Positions 1 through 6,855 of a stretch of 64,000 bases of DNA are shown piece by piece; positions within the stretch are counted from its first letter, which is position 1; each line of letters starts with the position of its first letter. Origin of the DNA: Metellina segmentata (lineage: Eukaryota > Arthropoda > Arachnida > Araneae > Tetragnathidae); assembly GCA_947359465.1 (NCBI GenBank), contig CANAIC010000125.1:1-64000 (forward strand), in the 5' to 3' direction. Under the pieces are notes generated by a model that made no database searches, was not told where the DNA came from, and worked only from the letters and a program-made list of their open reading frames with translations. A program made the position numbers and the translations under genes.

Positions 1-21
1 CTCAATAAATGAGGAACCGCT

Positions 22-260
22 TGTTCTGGTCCCAAATCGTCGCCGCTTGGCTTCGGCCGGGTCGGTGTAATAAGCATACCCTGTGAGGCCATTCTTGGCG
101 CCATACCCACTTGCTTGTAGTAACTTGCGAGTCGTTGGCGGCCTTTCCTGTGAGGTTCGATTCCGCTTGGAGTGCATTTCTCTTTTCTGTGTCAATAAAT
201 TTTTGCTGACGCATGGCCAAATATGGCGCCATAAAATCCCGAATCCAACCCATCTTGTAC
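22..260. other. GC-rich segment at the start of the unit (unidentified)
   Basis: This is the only extended GC-rich, CpG-containing stretch in the unit, standing out from the AT-rich background, for example CGCCGCTTGGCTTCGGCCGG at 41-60. It has open frames on both strands: a 111-codon plus frame at 83-418, a minus frame at 2-253 and a second minus frame coming from the previous unit. It contains GGTTCGATTCC (154-164), which matches a tRNA B-box, but no convincing A-box is seen upstream. It might be a captured exon or a regulatory piece; I do not recognise it. Equivalent segments lie at the start of every unit; unit 7 lacks its first 90 bp. Confidence 0.6.
76..91. repeat. 16-bp word shared with position 4668
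   Basis: ATACCCTGTGAGGCCA occurs here and again, identically, at 4668-4683 in the same unit. A shorter related word, CCTGTGAGG, is also found at 148-156. The 270-bp deletion between units 6 and 7 ends within this word. Confidence 0.8.
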
Positions 261-848
261 CCAGTTTTGGACTAAAAATGTGTTGCCTAAAAATATGCTA
301 TAACACAAACAAAAAAAGTCTTAAAAAAGTAATTGCAACTTTTTTCGAATGTCTGCCAATGAAAGGCCTACGCAGTAAACAAAATAGACCCAAATTGGAA
401 AATAAAATTATTTTTTAATAGAATTCGGAATTACATTTTATCCAAAATTTAATTAAGGTGTCTAAATATGCAACATAATTTCTAAAAATAACAAACTAGC
501 GTAAAATGATAGAAATTCTGAAAAATTCCCCAGTTTAAAAGTTATGTAAAATCCTCAACTTTGTACCAAAATTAACTTGTATTTTTTAAAGCGTTTGCTT
601 TCACTTAAACAATGCTTATTCTTGCTAGAAATATGTTAAAGTCGTCAAAATACTATTCACTCTCATTTGAAAATTCTTCAGAATAAAAATATATTCAATC
701 CTTGAAAAGATCAGCATAACATATTCAGGCCTAAGTTGTACTATTCTTCAAATGGAGTTTTTATTTGTATATACCTATACTAATTTATTTATTCAGTAAA
801 GTTAACATTTTAAATATATATTTTTCAGAAAATTTGATTTCCATCTTA
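261..848. other. AT-rich stretch without a recognisable gene
   Basis: I see long A and T runs and no coding signature apart from the read-through tail of a plus-strand frame to 418. No repeat or RNA motif stands out. Unit 1 lacks a TA dinucleotide near 530 that the other copies have. Confidence 0.7.
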
Positions 849-893
849 CAGTGGCTACCACTCTTCATTCAACAGCCTTGCGTTCGAATCCCG
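849..893 (+). other. tRNA-like fragment, possible SINE head
   Basis: CAGTGGCTACC (849-859) resembles the D-arm region of a tRNA, and GTTCGAATCC (882-891) matches the T-loop/B-box core. The spacing of about 22 bp between them is much shorter than in a real tRNA, and the flanking T-stem has a C-C mismatch, so it cannot be functional. It may be the decayed head of a tRNA-derived SINE. It is the same in all ten units. Confidence 0.35.
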
Positions 894-906
894 ATCTCTA
901 TGAATG

Positions 907-934
907 TTCAAAGTGGTTTGGAATCCACTTTGAA
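907..934. repeat. Perfect 10-bp inverted repeat (hairpin), 8-nt loop
   Basis: TTCAAAGTGG (907-916) and CCACTTTGAA (925-934) are perfect reverse complements around an eight-base loop. It follows the tRNA-like fragment by 13 bp and is present in every unit. Confidence 0.85.
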
Positions 935-949
935 GTCGTAAGTTGTGGT

Positions 950-1159
950 CTAATCGGGCGCATCCATTATTTTTATCTCGAGAGGCTGAATTTGTTTCAT
1001 AAGATCTCTATTTTTAGGTGGTAATTTGAAATGTTGAGCAACCCATAAATGCAATGAGTTGTAATTTTTAAAGTATAAATTATTCCGAGAGTATTTGAAG
1101 AGCGCGTTCTCCTCGAAACATGTTAGAGATGAACAGATCAAAGTTAGACCAAAAGACAT
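950..1159 (-). other. Unidentified 69-codon frame
   Basis: This minus-strand frame runs from ATG at 1159 to a stop at 950. The predicted peptide looks protein-like (mixed composition, with CFEENALFKYSRNN near residue 14 and PLEIKIMDAPD at the end) but matches no family I know. The translation is identical in all ten units. The one nucleotide difference noticed, TATTTG to TACTTG in units 7 and 8, is synonymous (Lys). With so few changes this cannot show selection. It may be an exon fragment or chance. Confidence 0.2.
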
Positions 1160-1387
1160 TCTTATGAATTACGAATACAAATATTTCCTCTTAATATTAT
1201 TTTATTCTTGTATTTCATATTTTTGAAAAGATACTAGAACGAATGTTACGCATTTTAACCTATATTTTCAATTGAACGAGATTCTCTTAAAATACCAATT
1301 TTGTTTTTCAGTTTTTGTTGTAAATGGAAATATTAGATATCATAAAAGAATTGAATTGATCTGATTGAAATTAAAATAGATTTCGAG

Positions 1388-1429
1388 CTTTTGATAGCCT
1401 TACTAATACTTTGATAGCCTTTAATACTA
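1388..1429. repeat. Imperfect 21-bp tandem duplication
   Basis: CTTTTGATAGCCTTACTAATA (1388-1408) is followed directly by a near copy (1409-1429) that keeps the core TTTGATAGCCTT. Unit 4 has a private substitution in the first copy near 21400. Confidence 0.7.
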
Positions 1430-1595
1430 TCAATTAGAATTGAAATTTTGATTACAAAATGCTCATAAGAAAGAATTTAAAACTCAGTTTTCCAAATGAA
1501 AAGCAAATAGAAGGAATTTAATATCACTTGGTTTCACACTTAATTTATCAATTGATGCAGGAAAGAATTCGTATCATTAATTCGTCGGTTAATAT

Positions 1596-1625
1596 CACCG
1601 AAGTCGGTGTGTTCATGTGAAACAC
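1596..1625. repeat. Two adjoining small hairpins
   Basis: CACCGA/TCGGTG (1596-1601 and 1604-1609) form one short inverted repeat, and GTGTT/AACAC (1609-1613 and 1621-1625) form a second around a seven-base loop. Unit 5 changes one base of the first arm near 28267. Significance is unknown. Confidence 0.45.
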
Positions 1626-1982
1626 TGCTTGTGCTTCATTTTAACATATGCTCGTGAAATTCCATTATTCATATTTTTTTTAGCGTATGTGCTTGGTTTT
1701 TAAAATATTTATTTAAATTTCCAAATTTATTTACAAGAACATTGATCTGATTTTTTAATACTATCAACTCATTAAACGTCATAAATGTTGGATTCATAAA
1801 TTTAAAAAAAAGCTGTGCTCAATTGGCTGTTTATTATTAGTATCATTTCAAGCTCTCAACTTAAGAAAATTAGTATTTGTTAGTAATTTCAATAATTTTC
1901 ATGCAATTTTTCAGAGTTTTATTGTATGATAATTTTAAAAAATCGCAGTGGTACTTCCATAACTTTTATGGTATTTTAGTGA

Positions 1983-2036
1983 ACGTTACACTGAAGCAAC
2001 ACAACGGGCTATTGATGACGGTCGAAGATCAACACC
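1983..2036. repeat. Diverged module, copy A
   Basis: This stretch aligns with 2864-2917 at about 39 of 54 positions with one gap, sharing GGCTATTGA and ATCAA cores. Both copies translate, in one frame, to a similar pattern (T-AT--AID-G). It points to an ancient internal duplication or two exons of one repetitive protein. Confidence 0.5.
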
Positions 2037-2082
2037 CGAAGGGAACGATAAGAGGATCAACACCCGAAGAGAAAGATAAGAG
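2027..2082. repeat. 28-bp tandem repeat, two copies
   Basis: Two 28-bp copies (2027-2054 and 2055-2082) both begin GATCAACACCCGAAG and end GATAAGAG, differing at two positions. A shorter third piece, AACAACACC, follows. Because 28 is not a multiple of three, the STPE-DKR motif appears in different reading frames in the two copies. Confidence 0.85.
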
Positions 2083-2173
2083 AACAACACCACGTAAGTT
2101 TGAACTATGGTTAGATGACGAGGTCACACCTGAGCTGGAATTTTATCCTCTGCGAATGAAAAATAAATTATAA

Positions 2174-2863
2174 GTGTCCGAAGATGTATACTGAGAGAGT
2201 TGGAATTTTAAAATGTGTTTATCTAACTATTGAAAATCACGCATTAGAAATTTCAACATTTGATCTCATTTTATCATCACAAAAATTTATTCCAGTTGTC
2301 AATATAAGGGTGAACTGAAGTTCCATTAAACAGTTTTTCATTTGTTCCAAAAACAATTCATGAATATGTAATGGTCTTCTGATGTAAACTTTTAAAAACT
2401 AAATTAGCTTCATATTTTTTTCATCTCGATTTTTCTGGGTTGATTCTTGACCAGCTCCCCGGGGGAGACCCCTTGACAGTATTCTAAGAGATGCTAAAGT
2501 TGTTCAACTAACAAATAGATTTAATTGAGACACGTTTTTACAAAAGGGAACAAATGCTAAAATTGAAAAATATATTTTTTGATTGATTCTTATATAATAT
2601 TTCAAGCGGAATCGAATGGCGACATTGAATTTGTTAAAACACGACCCTAGTCACAAAGTATATAAAGGAAAATAGAAATTTTTATTAGATGAGTGACAGA
2701 ACCTAAACGTGTTCATTGATCTCTATTCTTTTTTATTTTAAAGGTGTCAGCTAAAACTGTTTGTTAATAGTCTTTAATTTTATTTTGTAAGAAATCGTTA
2801 TGCTTCCTTCACTTTACCACCGCTTAACGAAGGAAAAAAAGAAGAGAAAGGAAGTTTCTATGT
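2174..2863. other. AT-rich stretch with a GC palindrome and a TATA-like word
   Basis: No gene is seen. CTCCCC-G-GGGGAG (2455-2467) is a GC-rich palindrome in AT-rich surroundings. TATATAAAGG (2659-2668) matches a TATA box, but no insect-type initiator lies at the expected 25-35 bp downstream, so promoter activity is not supported. A 31-codon frame starting at 2800 overlaps the diverged module. Confidence 0.5.
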
Positions 2864-2917
2864 ACGTTTTACTAGAGCTACAAAATGGCTATTGACGAAG
2901 GTCCAGAATCAATGCCA
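2864..2917. repeat. Diverged module, copy B
   Basis: This is the partner of the module at 1983-2036, at roughly 72 percent identity by eye. The local frame is closed by stops soon after (near 2918), so no coding role is supported. Confidence 0.5.
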
Positions 2918-3183
2918 TAGGAGAGATCCGAGGACACTACCTCATAATTTTGGAAACCCAGTCTTCAAACTTCCACACCACACCAACGTGAGGACATTTG
3001 GTCCACGACGGATTTAACTTGCACGAGTCCCCTCTACACTTCGAATCTTTAGCTGAGCAGCACACGAGTGCGTGGAGAGGTGATCAATAGTACATCCGGT
3101 CGATGCTGCTGAATGGTAATGAAAAGGCAAGGCATACTCTAAATCAATCTTGGAGGGGGAAAATGATGAAAAATTCTATTTAT
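2918..3183. other. Stretch downstream of the jockey remnant, unidentified
   Basis: It lies just beyond the 3' end of the minus-strand jockey remnant and has a more even base composition than the surrounding filler. It may include retrotransposon 3' UTR near 3130-3183, where a minus-strand AATAAA word overlaps the ORF2 stop. The rest is unassigned. Confidence 0.4.
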
Positions 3184-4209
3184 TTAGAGTAGATCCAGGT
3201 CGTTTTTTTTTTTATCTCGGTCTAGGGTAGTCGTATCTGGGGATTTGGAGTATAGAATAGTTATTATGACAGGAGAGTTTTGTGTAGAAATTTGTACTGA
3301 GTTTATAAAAAAACTCTTTGTCTCGTACATCTTAACTTCTTCCCTAATTTTTATGTTGCGGTTGAACCACGGGCTGTCTATAGCTATTCGAAGGGTAATG
3401 TTTTGGAAAGATTCTTTTTATGTGAGTTTCAGGAGCAAATCTAGTGTAGGTGACCATTGTTCGTAACATTGGTTTGTACAGGATCACTTTGTTTTGGAGC
3501 GTTGTTTTCGATTTTCTATTTATTAAGGGTTAAATTAAATTATACACACGCGCAAATAGGAACGTTTTCGTAATAGAAGACATATGTCTATACCAGACTA
3601 GTTTGGAGTCATAAGATGACTCCAAGGTATTTTCAGTCTGGTACATTTCGGAGCCAAAGAGCTTGAGTGGAGGAAGAGGGTTGATTTTCTTTCGAGTGAA
3701 CATTATAGCTTGGCATTTGTATGCGTTCAATTGGATTTTCCAGTTTATGAGCAAGGACTCGAGTTTATGGAGATATTGTTTGAGTGTGAGCCACAATGGA
3801 TTGAAAGTCTTGGTTCTAGTCAGTACCGCTGTATCGTCGGCGAACATGCATAGGAGGGTATTGTTTCTTGTGATGTCATTTACGTAAATGTTGATAATTT
3901 GGACCCGAGTATGTAACCCTATGGGGTGCCAGCTTGAATTGAACGAAGGATGGAATAATCTTGGTTGACCCGAACAATAAAATGCCTACGTGAAAGGTAG
4001 GAATGAATGATGAGGAAAAGAGTGAGGGTGAAAAAGTAATGAATGAGTTTGTAAATTAGACCATAAACCCAAACTCGATGTAAGCCTTGCTCCAGCGGTG
4101 CCAACGGTATTATTACAATGGTAAGTAAGCGTTCGTATTCTCTCGACCACCAGCTTGAGCACCTGTTTCTATGCGATATTTTAGCATGATTCATTATTTC
4201 TATACACAT
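3184..4209 (-). pseudogene. Jockey-clade non-LTR retrotransposon ORF2 remnant, reverse transcriptase 3' half (unit 1)
   Basis: Read on the minus strand, this is the C-terminal part of a non-LTR reverse transcriptase. In order I see VWVYGLIYKL and SYLSRRHF (within 4209-3922), the AGTP of the AGTPQGS motif, the catalytic FADD box (about 3833-3844), LYKPMLRT and HIKRI (about 3425-3490), a DSPWFNRN-type segment (about 3360-3395) and an ORF2 end NDLDLL plus stop at 3184. This order and ending are typical of jockey-clade ORF2. It is dead: a TAG replaces the Gln codon after AGTP (3919-3921), one base is missing before the FADD box, further frameshifts lie near 3530 and 3410, and here another near 3320. 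The N-terminal endonuclease and early RT motifs are absent, as expected of a 5'-truncated insertion. The T-run at 3203-3213 lies inside the ORF end and varies between units. Confidence 0.85.
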
Positions 4210-4667
4210 TTCAATAAAGCATGTCTAAGATTTTTTTTATGGTCTTATAGGTGTACTGTTCTGAGTGTGTTGATTACTTTTGATAGGTTTTTTTTCAGTA
4301 ATCAGGGTCACATTACACAAAATAATTAATTTAAACTTAACTATTCAAAAAATGCTCACATATTCTCATAGATTATTGGTATGGATTATTGATAGTTAAA
4401 AGATTAACACTATTTACGTACTACCAATGAAATTAGCATCCATAGTTGCTAAGTACAAATAATTTCTTTTACAGTATTTTATTATGTAATGTGAATGAAA
4501 CATAAAATAAGCAAAATGAAATGGAAAGATCTTTAAATAATTATCTAGTTTATTAACTATTTCAGTGTCAACAAAATTCTTTAATTCGCTGACCAGCACA
4601 TGACCTATGAAGCAAAAAAAAAAAATAGAATGAATCAGAAATACAACTTAATTTTTTTAACTTTTTT

Positions 4668-4683
4668 ATACCCTGTGAGGCCA
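4668..4683. repeat. 16-bp word shared with position 76
   Basis: ATACCCTGTGAGGCCA is identical to 76-91. The flanking bases differ on both sides, so the shared block is exactly 16 bp here. Confidence 0.8.
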
Positions 4684-4717
4684 AGTGCTATAGAACCTCT
4701 CTATAACCAAGTGCTAT
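4681..4717. repeat. 11-bp direct repeat, 26-bp period
   Basis: CCAAGTGCTAT occurs at 4681-4691 and 4707-4717, each followed by a GAAC after one base. It lies between the 16-bp word and the hAT terminus. Confidence 0.7.
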
Positions 4718-4738
4718 CGAACAGTAGCTACCGATACT

Positions 4739-4790
4739 CAGTGGCGGATCAAGTCAAGTGTTGCCCCAAGCGGTAAAAATTTCGGGGCCC
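4739..4790. repeat. Putative hAT terminal inverted repeat (one end only)
   Basis: CAGTGGCGGATCAAG starts here, followed by a GTTGCCCCAAGCGG segment and a GGGGCCC block. This is the typical terminus of ZMYM1-like hAT elements (CAGTGGCG plus GGGGC-rich subterminal sequence). No matching inverted terminus is found at the other side of the transposase remnant. The adjacent CCGATACT (4731-4738) would be the 8-bp target site on this side. Confidence 0.65.
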
Positions 4791-6230
4791 TCAAACTCAA
4801 GTTGGAAAAAAAAGTTTCAAGAAAACTCTCAATAAGTTATTAACAAAAAAGAAAAGTAATAAAAAATGTCATGCCATAACACATTAAATAAATTCATTAA
4901 AAAAAAAAACATTTTTACATGAATTTCCGTTTTGCAAATTCGTCAATTATTTTGGCAGTGTCATTTCGGTTTAAAATTTATTACTCTATATACAGAATGA
5001 CCATATTATTAAATCTTTTCTCGTAGTACTGAAATAATTATAACGATGTTTTCCTGACGCATTATGTAAAGTTTAAAAAAATTTCAATAATATTTCAACA
5101 TTTGGAAATGTACAAGACATTTTTTTGGCGGCTCGATAGATGTCTAGTGTAGTTTTTATGGTGTCCTCGTTTTCTTATAGAAAGATTAAACAATCGTCAA
5201 ATTAATCTTCAAAAGAACAAACATCAATGTCCTTTTTGAAAATATCCTTCAACTTTTGTATCGTGTTCTTTTTTCAATTGATAAATCCCAATAAAAAGAT
5301 ATTCGAAAAGGCTCCCCAACAACTTCATACGTCTGAGTTCTTTTCGATAATCTGCCTTGGTGTTATCATATATGACATAAACTGAATTGACAATGAAATT
5401 TTCTCATGTAAATTCATGTTCAACTTCTCTGTTTCATCAAAAACATTTTTTTCCCCTTTGTTGTCTGCGAGTTTGTCCATCTTCAACATTAAATGTTAGC
5501 CCTGATGAATCAGTCGCATCTTTTTCAAATTCTTCTATGAAATAATTAATAAAATTTTTAATGACTTCAATAGAATAGATCCTTTTAATAGTTCGCATTC
5601 CACTGATTGCATTGATTTACTAGTAACATTTAATTTTTGTAAAATAGTATTCCAAAATAACTGTTTCATTTTTGTCCATTTTCTTCAAATGTGAAATTGC
5701 CTTTGCTATGGTAATTTTTTTCTTCTTCTGAATTATAAATTTCACTTAAAGCCTCTTTTATATGGGTGAAACCAAGTTTTACAGCTAATACAGCATCTAC
5801 TTTTTTGTGCTGACCATCTTGCATCAGAAATCTTCCACTGAGGAGGAATGTTTGTACATTTCTAGATTTCTGGTTAAAATTTTCCAGCGATGGGTTGACG
5901 GAAAAAAAAATGTGAATATGTTCTGCACAAACATAGAATACTGAATAGAAGCGCTACACGTTTATGCATTGAAATTTCCAATTAAATTTAAGAAATGATT
6001 AGTACACGGAATTCAAACCGCCCTTGGGCTATGTTCTTTTAAACATTCTTGCAAACCTGAGTACTTCTCTGACATATTGGGAGCATTATTAAATGATTGT
6101 CCTCAACAGTTTTCAATATCCACTCCTATTTTAATTAAAATTTGCAAAACTTCTTGTTCCAAATATGTTTATCGATGGGAATAAATTCCACAACTGGCAA
6201 GATAATAAAAAGTTTTATTTTCCAGTAAAT
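4739..6230 (-). pseudogene. hAT transposon remnant (ZMYM1-like transposase), unit 1
   Basis: On the minus strand, pieces of a hAT transposase follow one another in the right order but in shifting frames: EQEVLQILIKIGVDIENC (about 6120-6180), GQSFNNAPNMSEKYSGLQ (about 6050-6105), PCTNHFLNL (about 5980-6010), ISDARWSAQK (about 5805-5835), IKEALSEI (about 5745-5770) and, near the C-terminus, FPNVEILLKFF (about 5085-5120) from the dimerisation domain. The DNA-binding N-terminus and the 5' terminus are missing. The usual YDNA motif around the second catalytic Asp reads FNNA, so that Asp is lost, and an in-frame stop precedes GQ. Many other stops and frameshifts make it a fossil. It lies downstream of the jockey remnant's 5' side in the same orientation. 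Confidence 0.82.
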
Positions 6231-6537
6231 TTAAAAAATGTAAAAATAAGCTATCTATGGAATTCAACGAAGTCAAGAGAGGGTCTAAAAATAATCCCAA
6301 ATAAAATCGTGGAGAAAAGACTTGATGAAATTGAAGACATTTAGGCTATAACGACATTAGTTAAAGAACTGGTTTGTCTGTTGGAGGGGCCTGCACTAAA
6401 GTATTGTAAATATTGAGTATGAGTGCTATACTGGTGTTCAAAAAGTTATTTTTTTTTAATAAAAAAGAGAAAAAAAAGCCATAATTAAGTATTATTTTTA
6501 TACAGAAAGTCTCTGTAAAGATTATAATTTAGAAGGT
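6231..6537. other. AT-rich stretch beyond the hAT remnant
   Basis: No gene is seen. It may include further eroded hAT sequence, but nothing aligns by eye. It contains a variable G-run near 6391 and the A-rich tract AAAAAAGAGAAAAAAAAGCC near 6461, where the 270-bp deletion of unit 6 begins. Confidence 0.5.
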
Positions 6538-6855
6538 TCAAAAGACCCATTCAAGATGTATATTTACGGTTGTATATTCTATTAAGTAAATATTGAGAAA
6601 AAAGTTAGACGCACTGTTAGCGTAACTACTAAAAATTGTCAAGACCTGTATAAATTTTTTCTCAATAAATGAGGAACCGCTTATTCTGGTCCCAAATCGT
6701 CGCCGCTTGGCTTCGGCCGGGTCGGTGTAATAAGCATACCCTGTGAGGCCATTCTTGGCGCCATACCCACTTGCTTGTAGTAACTTGCGAGTCGTTGGCG
6801 GCCTTTCCTGTGAGGTTCGATTCCGCTTGGAGTGCATTTCTCTTTTCTGTGTCAA
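6538..6855 (-). other. Unidentified 105-codon frame crossing the unit 1/unit 2 junction
   Basis: A minus-strand frame spans the junction between adjacent units, reading from the GC-rich start of unit 2 into the AT-rich end of unit 1. Its first two-thirds is hydrophilic and basic, with the string TDPAEAKRRRFGTR; the last third is AT-rich and looks like read-through. The same frame recurs at 13208-13525, 19883-20200, 26546-26863, 33225-33542, 46275-46592, 52935-53252 and 59600-59917. The only amino-acid change seen is Ile for Thr here at the unit 1/2 junction. The 270-bp deletion destroys it between units 6 and 7. An alternative minus frame (6662-6913) overlaps it. I recognise no domain. It may be the eroded end of an exon or simply a chance frame in GC-richer DNA. 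Confidence 0.2.

Larger units (their letters stand above)
1170..1876. other. AT-rich stretch without a recognisable gene
   Basis: Apart from the 21-bp duplication (1388-1429) and the two small hairpins (1596-1625) there is nothing recognisable. The word TTTAATACTATCAA occurs near 1420 and again near 1757. Confidence 0.65.
1877..2173 (+). other. Unidentified 98-codon frame, possible captured exon
   Basis: This plus-strand frame recurs with an identical translation in all ten units (8539, 15209, 21884, 28548, 35226, 41616, 48276, 54936 and 61601 for the others). The N-terminal third is AT-rich and hydrophobic; the C-terminal part is charged, with STPEEKDKRTTPRK and the acidic string WLDDEVTPELEFYPL. 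Splice-like sites sit inside it: acceptor-like TTTTTCAG (to 1914) and ATTTTAG (to 1979), and a strong donor CAC|GTAAGT at 2091-2099. A second reading frame over 1981-2050 also looks protein-like and repeats the STPE-DKR motif, which suggests an old frameshift. No promoter or known domain is recognised. It could be a fragment of a host gene or of a transposon ORF, or chance. Confidence 0.25.
4210..4738. other. AT-rich spacer between the two transposon remnants
   Basis: It contains variable short repeats: an optional ATATAT insertion after GTTCT near 4262, a CA run of variable length near 4309 and an A-run near 4612. A 61-codon minus-strand frame (4414-4599) is kept in most units but altered in unit 9; I recognise nothing in it and treat it as chance. 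Confidence 0.55.
1..6660. repeat. Repeat unit 1 (reference copy, 6660 bp)
   Basis: This copy is used here as the reference for sub-features. It has several private variants: it lacks a TA in the CCCC(AT)AGTTTAAAAG stretch near 530, reads TATTATTAGT near 1832 where all others read TATTGTTAGT, and lacks one T in the hAT region near 5430. It shares the TTGGAGGGGCC variant near 6391 with unit 2 only. In its jockey remnant the base that keeps the C-terminal frame open is missing near 3320, as in units 2, 6 and 7. Confidence 0.97.

Noticed and set aside
154..164. Second B-box-like word GGTTCGATTCC as evidence for a tRNA or SINE
   Set aside because: No A-box at a fitting distance and the T-stem has mismatches.
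83..418. 111-codon plus-strand frame over the GC-rich segment
   Set aside because: It has no recognised motif, overlaps minus-strand frames of better composition, and its last third is AT-rich read-through.
849..893. Functional tRNA gene
   Set aside because: The A-box to B-box distance is too short and the stems do not pair, so at most it is a fragment.
2659..2668. TATA-box promoter
   Set aside because: No initiator at the right distance and no credible gene downstream; such words are expected by chance in AT-rich DNA.
3245..3466. 73-codon (units 1, 6, 7), 66-codon (units 3-5, 8-10) and 105-codon (unit 2) plus-strand frames
   Set aside because: They are antisense to the jockey C-terminal segment, and their length just follows the one-base indels there.
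3663..3887. 74-codon plus-strand frame (and its copies in every unit)
   Set aside because: It is antisense to the FADD-box region of the jockey remnant and is best explained as a shadow frame.
3184..4209. LTR retrotransposon or endogenous virus
   Set aside because: The FADD box, the AGTP motif and the NDLDLL-type end belong to non-LTR jockey-clade ORF2, and no LTRs, integrase or envelope are seen.
4414..4599. 61-codon minus-strand frame between the transposon remnants
   Set aside because: It is low-complexity, AT-rich, matches nothing I know and is shifted in unit 9.
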